NCBI GenBank assembly: GCA_022511485.1
Contig: JAFLUJ010000179.1
Span: 1-10,749 of the forward strand
Source: Oscillospiraceae bacterium
GTDB taxonomy: Bacteria; Bacillota; Clostridia; Oscillospirales; Ruminococcaceae
Direction of reading: 5' to 3'
DNA length: 10,749 nucleotides
In this document: positions 5,050-10,749 of the stretch, one piece after another
Layout: each line of letters begins with the position of its first letter
Position numbering within the stretch: the stretch's first letter is position 1
Position numbers and translations under genes: made by a program
The notes under the pieces: generated by a model
The model's input: only the letters and a program-made list of their open reading frames with translations
Told to the model about the DNA's origin: nothing
Database searches by the model: none

Positions 5050-5601
5050 ATGGCGAAAACGGAATTAGATTTATATCTGGTGGACAAAAAGTATATACGC
5101 GATTTGTCCAATGCTGACGATAATGTTTTGTCCGTGTCACCGCAGATTAATAAAAATGAAAGACCATTCGTTGGCATAGTTATGGTTCTGGATGAAAAGG
5201 AGTATTGTGTTCCATTAACATCTCCCAAAGATAAATTCGAGGGAAAATCCAAAATTGATTTTATTAAAATTCCTGACCCTAAACTTAAAAATTCAAACGG
5301 ATCACCTGTTACCATTGGTATTTTGAATATAAACAATATGATACCAATATCACGTCAATACATATCAAAAATTGATTTATCCGAATCCTCAGATATTGAT
5401 AAAAAGCGCAGGATATTATTGCAAAAGGAAATACATTGGTGCAGAAAAAATCTTTCTGTTATACAGAACAGAGCAAATAAGGTTTACAAAGCGGTTACAG
5501 AAGCTCCTGACAAGAACAAGAACCTCATCCGCCGATGCTGCGATTTCAGAAAGCTGGAAGCAATTCTGGAAAAGCATATATCAAAAGAGAATAACGGATG
5601 A
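5050..5601 (+). CDS. toxN: ToxN/AbiQ-family endoribonuclease, type III toxin
   Basis: A 183-residue protein matching the ToxN/AbiQ family in length and motif order. An N-terminal strand and helix, LYLVDKKYIRDLSNAD (8-23), corresponds to the family's 'yY..L...D' opening. RPFVGIVMVLDEKEYCVPLTSPK (38-60) contains the signature PLTSPK with the T57/S58/K60 cluster thought to form the RNase site. IDFIKI (69-74) and GILNINNMIPI (90-100) are the next conserved strands. A charged helical C-terminus follows (KKRRILLQKEIHWCRKN). The toxin cuts RNA at A-rich sites and halts growth until bound by the repeat RNA. The start ATG at 5050 follows GGAGG with 10-nt spacing; the upstream in-frame TTG at 5011 lies in the terminator and is rejected. 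The DNA is AT-richer than the next operon, suggesting horizontal acquisition. Assignment to the ToxIN, CptIN or TenpIN group needs a profile search. Confidence 0.88.
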   Translation: MAKTELDLYLVDKKYIRDLSNADDNVLSVSPQINKNERPFVGIVMVLDEKEYCVPLTSPKDKFEGKSKIDFIKIPDPKLKNSNGSPVTIGILNINNMIPISRQYISKIDLSESSDIDKKRRILLQKEIHWCRKNLSVIQNRANKVYKAVTEAPDKNKNLIRRCCDFRKLEAILEKHISKENNG

Positions 5602-5689
5602 TCTGAGTGATCTCATTCAGCTATTTATGCATTATCCTGCATTTCTCTGCAAAAATATCTTCCCTACAGGAAAAAATTTAAAAAAGTAC

Positions 5690-5718
5690 TTGCAATTTCT
5701 GAAATAATGTGGTATAAT
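5690..5718 (+). promoter_or_regulatory. SigA-type promoter of the rimP-nusA-infB operon
   Basis: TTGCAA (5690-5695) and TATAAT (5713-5718) are 17 nt apart, with a TGG just before the -10 box giving an extended -10. Initiation is expected near 5725, leaving a leader of about 70 nt that contains the hairpin at 5744-5769. Confidence 0.85.
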
Positions 5719-5743
5719 ATGTGTATCATTACAATAGATTCAT

Positions 5744-5769
5744 AAAAGACCGGAACACTCCGGTCTTTT
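5744..5769 (+). terminator. Terminator-like hairpin in the rimP leader (possible NusA-sensitive attenuator)
   Basis: AAAAGACCGG (5744-5753) pairs perfectly with CCGGTCTTTT (5760-5769) over 10 bp with a 6-nt loop. The U-tract is only four residues before GTG. It lies between the predicted start site (~5725) and rimP, so every operon transcript must pass it. It could also end toxN transcripts. A short U-tract is the hallmark of terminators that depend on NusA, encoded in this operon. Confidence 0.65.
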
Positions 5770-5794
5770 GTGCTGTCTGTGAAAGGTTGATTAA

Positions 5795-6292
5795 ATGGCA
5801 GGAAAAAAAGGCGGAAACACCGTCGCTAAGGTCTATGACATTACAAAGCCTATTGCCGACGGTCTGGGACTCAGGATCTGGGACGTGGTTTTTGAAAAAG
5901 AGGGCGCAATGTGGTATCTTCGGGTCTTTATAGACAAGGACGGGGGTCTGAGCATGGAGGACTGCGAAAATATGACCCGTCCTCTTTCAAAGGCGCTGGA
6001 CGATGCTGACCCCATCGAGCAGAACTATATGCTGGAGGTAGGCTCTCCCGGTCTGGGACGTGAGCTGAAGCGTCCGGAACATTTTGAGGAATTTTTAGAG
6101 TGTCCCGTAAGGATACGATATATCCGGGAGACTGACGGTCAGAAGGAGTTTATTGCGATCCTTAAAGGCTGTACAAAGGATACCATCTCAGTTATAACCG
6201 AGGAGGGGGACAAGGAGATAAAGCTTTCCGATACTGCCTTTGTACGTCTTTATGACGACGATCCCGACGAGCTTTTCGCTGATAGTGAATAG
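5795..6292 (+). CDS. rimP: Ribosome maturation factor RimP
   Basis: A 165-residue cytoplasmic protein needed for late assembly of the 30S ribosomal subunit. The N-terminal alpha/beta domain (about 10-90) includes VAKVYDITKPIADGLGLRIWDVVF, the strand WYLRVFIDKDGGLSMEDCE and the family signature YMLEVGSPGLGREL (78-91). The C-terminal SH3-like domain (about 93-160) includes RIRYIRE, FIAILKGCTKDTISV and KEIKLSDTAFVRLY. Length is normal. The start ATG has GAAAGG 8 nt upstream. It is the first gene of the operon, as usual in Bacillota, and is followed by an unusual 115-nt gap before nusA. Confidence 0.95.
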   Translation: MAGKKGGNTVAKVYDITKPIADGLGLRIWDVVFEKEGAMWYLRVFIDKDGGLSMEDCENMTRPLSKALDDADPIEQNYMLEVGSPGLGRELKRPEHFEEFLECPVRIRYIRETDGQKEFIAILKGCTKDTISVITEEGDKEIKLSDTAFVRLYDDDPDELFADSE

Positions 6293-6296
6293 ATAT

Positions 6297-6389
6297 TAGA
6301 GAATAGAAGTTAGAGATCAGAGAATAGAGGTTAGAGAATCGAAAGTTATCATTTTCTATCCTCTATCCTCTGACCATCTGACCTCTGAT
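6297..6389. repeat. Low-complexity purine/pyrimidine inverted repeat between rimP and nusA
   Basis: The left half is built of TTAGAG and GAATAGAG units (TTAGAGAATAGAAG, TTAGAGATCAGAGAATAGAG, TTAGAGAATCGAAAG). The right half is their pyrimidine-rich counterpart (TCTATCCTCTATCCTCTGACC). Positions 6316-6339 and 6351-6374 are complementary at 20 of 24 positions across an 11-nt loop. CCTC at the right edge can also pair with the GAGG of the nusA Shine-Dalgarno site (6390-6396). It may be a copy of a dispersed intergenic repeat family. Function is unknown. Confidence 0.7.
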
Positions 6390-6407
6390 AAGGAGGAATT
6401 TATAAAA

Positions 6408-7457
6408 ATGAATAACAAGGAATTTTTTGAAGCTCTGGAGCTTCTGGCACAGGAGAACGGCATACCCATGGATCTTCTGGTAGACAAGATAAAGCAGGGT
6501 ATCTCACGGGCTGTAAAAAAGGAATATCCATACTGTGAGGATTTCCTGGTGGATATTGTTCCCGAGGAGAAAAAGTTTGAGGTCATCGTAATGAGGACCA
6601 TCGTGGACGACACTCCGCTGGATATGAGCGAGATACACATAGACGAGGCAAAGACAATATCCGATAAGCCTGTTCAGGTGGGAGACGTGATACCATTCCA
6701 GCTTTCCACAGCAAAGTTCGGGCGTGTAGCTGCTCAGAACGCCAAGCAGGCGATCAGAACGGAGATCAAGACCTTTGAACGTGAAAAGTATATCAATCAG
6801 TTCAGCGACAAGCTCCACGAGGCAGTTTCCGCTACTGTACAAAGGGTCGAGCCCGAAAGCGGAAACGCTACACTGACCATCGACAAAAACGAGGTGTACT
6901 TATACAGGAACGAACAAATTCCCGGAGAGACCCTTAAAGAAGGCGATATTGTAAAGCTCTACATCGCTGATATAATAAATCCGGAAAGAAAGCCTATGGT
7001 AAAGGTGTCCAGAACTCACAAGGATCTGGTAAAGAGGCTCTTTGAGTTAGAGATACCTGAGATCTATGACGGAACTGTGGAGGTCAAATCCATATCCCGT
7101 GAAGCAGGTTCAAGATCAAAAATAGCAGTCTGCTCAAAGGATAAGAACGTTGACCCGGTAGGCGCCTGCATAGGTCCGAAGCACAGCCGTATAGGGAATA
7201 TCGTAAACGAGCTCAGGGGAGAAAAGATAGACATTATAGTTTACGACGAAGATCCGGAGGTATTTATCGCTCACGCCCTTGCTCCTGCGGAGGTGCTCAA
7301 GGTGGAGATAACGGACGAGGAACAGAAGACCTGCTCGGTAACAGTCCCTAACGACCAGCTCTCCCTTGCGATAGGAAACAGAGGTCAGAATGCAAAGCTT
7401 GCAGCAAGGCTCACAGGATACAGGATAGACATCAAGCCGGAGAATCCCGACACGTAA
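6408..7457 (+). CDS. nusA: Transcription termination/antitermination factor NusA
   Basis: A 349-residue RNA polymerase-binding factor that promotes pausing and hairpin-dependent termination. Domains in order: the polymerase-binding N-terminal domain (1-125; EFFEALELLAQENGIP at the start, FGRVAAQNAKQAI at 104-116), S1 domain (about 133-200; AVSATVQRVE, NEVYLYRNEQIPGE), KH1 (about 205-280) and KH2 (about 283-345). It ends after KH2, without the acidic repeats found in enterobacteria; this is the usual short Gram-positive form. The KH2 loop is a regular GNRG (323-326), but the KH1 loop reads GPKH (256-259), where a final glycine is usual. AAGGAGG lies 11 nt before the start. ylxR begins 11 nt after the stop codon. 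Confidence 0.97.
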   Translation: MNNKEFFEALELLAQENGIPMDLLVDKIKQGISRAVKKEYPYCEDFLVDIVPEEKKFEVIVMRTIVDDTPLDMSEIHIDEAKTISDKPVQVGDVIPFQLSTAKFGRVAAQNAKQAIRTEIKTFEREKYINQFSDKLHEAVSATVQRVEPESGNATLTIDKNEVYLYRNEQIPGETLKEGDIVKLYIADIINPERKPMVKVSRTHKDLVKRLFELEIPEIYDGTVEVKSISREAGSRSKIAVCSKDKNVDPVGACIGPKHSRIGNIVNELRGEKIDIIVYDEDPEVFIAHALAPAEVLKVEITDEEQKTCSVTVPNDQLSLAIGNRGQNAKLAARLTGYRIDIKPENPDT

Positions 7458-7468
7458 GAGGTGAGCTT

Positions 7469-7741
7469 GTGGCAGCAGTAAAAAAAATACCTATGAGAAT
7501 GTGCCTGGGCTGCGGGGAAATGAAACCGAAAAAAGAACTGATACGGGCGGTGAAATCTCCCGAGGGGGATATTTCAATAGACCTTACCGGAAAGAAAAAC
7601 GGCAGAGGGGCGTATATCTGCCGCAGCACAGAATGCTTCCGGAAGGCGCGGAAGGCAAGACGGTTTGAAAAAAGCTTTTCCTGCCGCATTTCAGACGAGG
7701 TATACGATAATATGGAAAAGGAACTGACCGAAAATGAATAA
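7469..7741 (+). CDS. ylxR: YlxR-family RNA-binding protein (RNase P modulator RnpM)
   Basis: A 90-residue basic protein of the YlxR (DUF448) family. It has the family opening IPMRMCLGCGEMKPKKELIR with C12 and C15, the core motif GRGAYICRSTECFRKA (45-60) with C51 and C56, and an arginine/lysine-rich helix (RKARRFEK). Four cysteines in two pairs could bind a metal, though not all relatives keep them. In Bacillus subtilis the homologue binds the RNase P RNA and modulates its activity. The start is GTG at 7469 with GAGGTGA just upstream; the first conserved residues follow immediately, so the start is secure. Its end overlaps the start of ylxQ by 8 nt, so the two proteins should be made together. 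Confidence 0.92.
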   Translation: MAAVKKIPMRMCLGCGEMKPKKELIRAVKSPEGDISIDLTGKKNGRGAYICRSTECFRKARKARRFEKSFSCRISDEVYDNMEKELTENE

Positions 7742-8054
7742 GCTCCTTAACCTTTTGACAATGTGCCGGAGAGCAGGACAGCTTCAGATGGGCTTCGACG
7801 CTATGAAGGAAGCTCTTTCTGGAGGAAAGGCAAAGGCTGTTATAATTGCAGCGGATGTTTCCCCCAAGACCGAAAAGGAAGCGCGGTTCTTCGCAGACAA
7901 ATACAATGTTCCCGCTGAAAAGACTGATACGTCTCTGGACGAGATACTGGCAGCTCTGGGAAAGAGAGCGGGATTACTCACCATATGTGATGAGGGCTTT
8001 GCGAAAAAGGCTCTCAGCCTATGTAGCGATTTTGAAAATCGCTATGATACATGA
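7734..8054 (+). CDS. ylxQ: YlxQ, L7Ae/L30e-family RNA-binding protein
   Basis: A 106-residue protein of the ribosomal L7Ae/L30e/S12e fold, which binds kink-turn RNA. Visible family elements: the N-terminal helix LLNLLTMCRRAGQLQMGFDAMKEAL (5-29), the strand KAKAVIIAADVSPKT (32-46) and the later LAALGKRAGLLTICDEGFAKKAL. Length is normal. The ATG at 7734 lies inside the end of ylxR, and the purine-rich GAACTGACCGAAA upstream is only a weak binding site, so translation probably depends on ribosomes leaving ylxR. The gene sits in its usual place ahead of infB. The precise RNA target in bacteria is not established by the sequence. Confidence 0.9.
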   Translation: MNKLLNLLTMCRRAGQLQMGFDAMKEALSGGKAKAVIIAADVSPKTEKEARFFADKYNVPAEKTDTSLDEILAALGKRAGLLTICDEGFAKKALSLCSDFENRYDT

Positions 8055-8099
8055 AATTTTACCGATCAAATAAACGGATAAACGGAGGTTATTTAGCCT

Positions 8100-10718
8100 A
8101 TGAGTACAGCGAAACAGCAGAAGATCAAAATTAGTGATGCTGCAAAGGATCTGAGAGTTACAGGACAGGAGCTTGCGGATTTCGTGAACGACAAGCTGGG
8201 TACTGTCAAGAAGCCCTCGGCGTCCTTTACGGCAGATGAAATGAATTACATTTTGGAGGCGTTTTCCCAGGATAAGCAGGTGACGTCCTTTGATGAGTAT
8301 TTTGCCACAAGGAACGATCCTGTCCAGAAGGAGGAGAAAAAGAAGCCTCAGAAGAAGGCAGAGCCTAAGACCGAAAAGACTGAAAAGTCCTCCGGAAAGG
8401 CAGAGAAGGCAGAAAAGACTGAAAAGCCCGAAAAAACAGCAAAATCCGATAAGACAGAGAAGGCTGCCGCCGAAAAGAAGTCCGGGACTAAGACTGCCGC
8501 TGCCAAGCCCGCAGAGGAGAAGTCTCAGAAGAAGCAGGAGCAGAAGCCTCTGCCCAAGCCTGTGCAGCAGAATCAGGGAAATAAAAATGACCGCTTCAAC
8601 GCTCAGCAGGTATTGAGCGGCGGACAGAAGAAAAAGCAGGATCAGAAGCAGCAGCCAAAGCCCGCAGAGCAGCAGTCCAATAAGAAGAAGCTGGACGTTA
8701 AGTTCGCAGAGGCAGACGCCTCTTCTGTAAATCAGAAAATACACACCATTGACACAAGAGGCTCTTATGTGGAAATGGACAAATACAATGAGAAATACGA
8801 CAACATGGCTAATGCTTCCGGAGGAGGAAACAGAAAGAAGGACAATTTCTCAAAGAAGCAGAAGATCACCCAGAAGTCTCAGCAGAGGAAAAACCAGCAG
8901 TACTCCAACAAAAAGGAGACGGAGACAGAGAAGCTCCGCCGTCTGGAGCTGGAGCGTGCAAGAAAGCAGCAGCTTAAGGTGCTTATCCCTGATGAGATCG
9001 TGGTCTCCGAGCTTGCTTCAAGACTTAAGGTCACAGCTACCGAGGTAATCAAAAAGCTCATGCAGCTCGGCGAAATGTGCACTATCAATCAGGTGATAGA
9101 CTTTGACACTGCCTCTCTTGTTGCTGAGGAGCTTGGCGCTAAGGTCGAAAAGGAAATCATCATCACCATCGAGGAGCGTCTCATTGACGATTCGGACGAT
9201 GACGGCGAGGGTATCGAGCGTGCTCCTGTCGTAGTTGTAATGGGTCACGTTGACCATGGTAAGACCTCTCTGCTTGATAAGATCAGAAATTCAGACGTTA
9301 CATCCACAGAGGCAGGCGGTATCACTCAGCACATCGGCGCTTACAGAGTAAACTGCAAGGGCAAGGAGATAACCTTCCTTGATACTCCCGGTCACGAAGC
9401 ATTCACAGCCATGCGTGCAAGAGGTGCTTCCGTTACTGATATTGCCATCCTCGTAGTTGCTGCTGACGACGGTATCATGCCTCAGACTATTGAGGCTATC
9501 AACCACGCAAAGGCAGCGGGAGTTTCCATAATCGTCGCCATCAACAAGATGGATAAGGAAGGCGCAAATCCCGACAATATCAAGCAGCAGCTTACCGAAC
9601 ACGATCTGGTGGTAGAAGAATGGGGAGGCGACGTTATCTGCGTGCCTGTATCCGCGAAAACCGGTATGGGCATCGACGATCTGCTTGAAAACGTCCTTCT
9701 GGTTGCAGAGGTGGCAGAGCTTAAGGCTAATCCCAACCGTCTTGCAAAGGGTACTGTTATTGAAGCCCGTCTTGACAAGGGACGTGGTCCTATTGCAACT
9801 CTGCTTGTACAGAACGGTACGCTCCATACAGGAGATATTATCATTGCCGGAACGGCAGTGGGACGTGTCCGCGTAATGACAAATGACAAGGGTCAGGTGG
9901 TTAAGGAAGCAGGACCTTCCTATCCTGTTGAGATCACCGGTCTTGCAGAAGTTCCCTCCGCCGGCGACACATTCAACGCTGTTGAGGACGAACGTCTTGC
10001 AAGAGAGCTTGTTGACCAGCGTAAGCACGAGGCTAAGCAGGAGCAGTTCAAGCAGTACCAGAAGGTCACACTTGACAATCTGTTCAGCCAGATCGAACAG
10101 GGAGAGATCAAGGAGCTTCCTATCATTGTAAAGGCAGACGTTCAGGGCTCTGTAGAAGCTGTGAAGCAGTCCCTTGAAAAGCTTTCCAACGAGGAAGTCC
10201 GGGTAAGAGTTATCCACGGAGCGGTAGGTGCTGTTTCCGAGGGCGACGTTATGCTTGCAAACGCTTCCAACGCAATCATCGTGGGCTTCAATGTACGTCC
10301 CGATCCCGTTGCTGCTGACAATGCCGCAAGAGACGGCGTGGATATACGTCTGTACAGGATCATCTATGACGCTATTGAGGAGATCACCACCGCTATGAAG
10401 GGTATGCTTGCTCCTAAGTTCAGGGAAGTCTACCTTGGACGTGTGGAGGTCCGTCAGGTATACAAAATTTCCAACGTGGGAACTGTTTCCGGTTCTTATG
10501 TGCTTAGCGGAAAGATCACCAGAAGCTGTGACATCCGTGTCGTTCGTGACGGTATCATCATTGCAGACGACAAGCTTTCCAGCCTTAAGCGTTTCAAGGA
10601 CGACGTGAAAGAGGTCGCAGAGGGCTATGAGTGCGGTATCACTCTTGAAAAGTTCAGCGACATTCATGAGGGCGATATTTTTGAGGCATACTTTATGGAG
10701 GAATATCGACCAGACTAA
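8100..10718 (+). CDS. infB: Translation initiation factor IF-2
   Basis: An 872-residue GTPase that brings initiator fMet-tRNA to the 30S subunit and promotes subunit joining. An IF2_N module is at about residues 6-60 (KISDAAKDLRVTGQELADFVN). Residues 75-290 form a long Lys/Glu/Gln/Ala-rich linker of low complexity. A second IF2_N module is at about 293-350 (IPDEIVVSELASRLKVTATEVIKKLM). The G domain has G1 GHVDHGKT (382-389), G2 threonine T409 in GITQHIGAY, G3 DTPGH (428-432), G4 NKMD (482-485) and G5 SAK (518-520). Domains II, III (VKADVQGSVEAVKQSLEKL) and the C-terminal tRNA-binding barrel (about 780-872) are complete. Length is ordinary for Clostridia. GGAGG lies 11 nt before the ATG; two tandem ATAAACGG 8-mers (8070-8085) precede it. 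This is the last complete gene; rbfA would be the expected next gene. Confidence 0.98.
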   Translation: MSTAKQQKIKISDAAKDLRVTGQELADFVNDKLGTVKKPSASFTADEMNYILEAFSQDKQVTSFDEYFATRNDPVQKEEKKKPQKKAEPKTEKTEKSSGKAEKAEKTEKPEKTAKSDKTEKAAAEKKSGTKTAAAKPAEEKSQKKQEQKPLPKPVQQNQGNKNDRFNAQQVLSGGQKKKQDQKQQPKPAEQQSNKKKLDVKFAEADASSVNQKIHTIDTRGSYVEMDKYNEKYDNMANASGGGNRKKDNFSKKQKITQKSQQRKNQQYSNKKETETEKLRRLELERARKQQLKVLIPDEIVVSELASRLKVTATEVIKKLMQLGEMCTINQVIDFDTASLVAEELGAKVEKEIIITIEERLIDDSDDDGEGIERAPVVVVMGHVDHGKTSLLDKIRNSDVTSTEAGGITQHIGAYRVNCKGKEITFLDTPGHEAFTAMRARGASVTDIAILVVAADDGIMPQTIEAINHAKAAGVSIIVAINKMDKEGANPDNIKQQLTEHDLVVEEWGGDVICVPVSAKTGMGIDDLLENVLLVAEVAELKANPNRLAKGTVIEARLDKGRGPIATLLVQNGTLHTGDIIIAGTAVGRVRVMTNDKGQVVKEAGPSYPVEITGLAEVPSAGDTFNAVEDERLARELVDQRKHEAKQEQFKQYQKVTLDNLFSQIEQGEIKELPIIVKADVQGSVEAVKQSLEKLSNEEVRVRVIHGAVGAVSEGDVMLANASNAIIVGFNVRPDPVAADNAARDGVDIRLYRIIYDAIEEITTAMKGMLAPKFREVYLGRVEVRQVYKISNVGTVSGSYVLSGKITRSCDIRVVRDGIIIADDKLSSLKRFKDDVKEVAEGYECGITLEKFSDIHEGDIFEAYFMEEYRPD

Positions 10719-10730
10719 TTTAGTTTGGTC
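10708..10730 (+). promoter_or_regulatory. Hairpin overlapping the infB stop codon
   Basis: GACCAGACTA (10708-10717) pairs with TAGTTTGGTC (10721-10730) over 10 positions, one of them G-T, leaving a 3-nt loop. The TAA stop lies in the loop and upper stem. No T-run follows, so it is not a standard terminator; it may mark RNA processing or influence expression of the gene beyond the window. Confidence 0.5.
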
Positions 10731-10749
10731 TGATAATAGGATTCCAAAG

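Noticed and set aside
8019..8744. Leucine-rich 241-codon frame antisense to the infB linker
   Set aside because: The long Leu runs are simply the complement of Lys/Glu/Gln codons in the IF-2 linker. It is not a real membrane protein.
9291..10667. Open frame of 458 codons antisense to infB
   Set aside because: infB is beyond doubt on the plus strand. The antisense frame is kept open by its codon bias; the translation shows no domain pattern and there is no binding site or promoter.

Overview
The window looks like the chromosome of a Gram-positive gut-type bacterium of the Bacillota, most likely an Oscillospiraceae member such as Ruminococcus. This rests on the gene order rimP-nusA-ylxR-ylxQ-infB, strong AGGAGG-type ribosome binding sites, consensus SigA-type promoters and moderate GC. 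The genus is an inference; no marker gene fixes it.

Layout. (1) Positions 1-1525, minus strand: an operon-like run of a histidine phosphatase, a multi-pass membrane protein started by TTG, and the first 43 codons of an RluA-type pseudouridine synthase. (2) 1526-1751: a divergent intergenic region with a near-consensus promoter for an XRE regulator (1752-2468). (3) 2469-2706: a GC-rich, closed-stem segment that may be an undescribed structured RNA. (4) 2707-4751: a dUTPase, a secreted lipoprotein of unknown function and a tightly coupled 119-residue orphan protein. (5) 4787-5601: a type III toxin-antitoxin locus. It has a perfect consensus promoter, three tandem repeats of about 41 nt each able to fold as an H-type pseudoknot (ToxI-like antitoxin RNA), an intrinsic terminator, and a ToxN/AbiQ-family endoribonuclease. 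(6) 5690-10718: the conserved transcription/translation operon rimP-nusA-ylxR-ylxQ-infB, with its promoter, a terminator-like hairpin in the leader, and an odd purine/pyrimidine inverted repeat between rimP and nusA.

How the parts work together. The last operon makes ribosome maturation factor RimP, transcription factor NusA, two small RNA-binding proteins and initiation factor IF-2. The leader hairpin could let NusA control its own operon. The toxIN locus is a self-contained, AT-richer accessory cassette placed between the accessory genes and this operon. By analogy with known type III systems it would act in abortive phage defence: the repeat RNA binds and inhibits the nuclease, which cuts the RNA precursor into single repeats.

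The most notable item is the toxIN locus. Its RNA half is visible only as repeats with base-pair covariation. Several RNA-level features are also worth checking: the candidate RNA at 2479-2600, the hairpin that brings a distant Shine-Dalgarno site to the phosphatase start, the rimP leader attenuator and the rimP-nusA inverted repeat.
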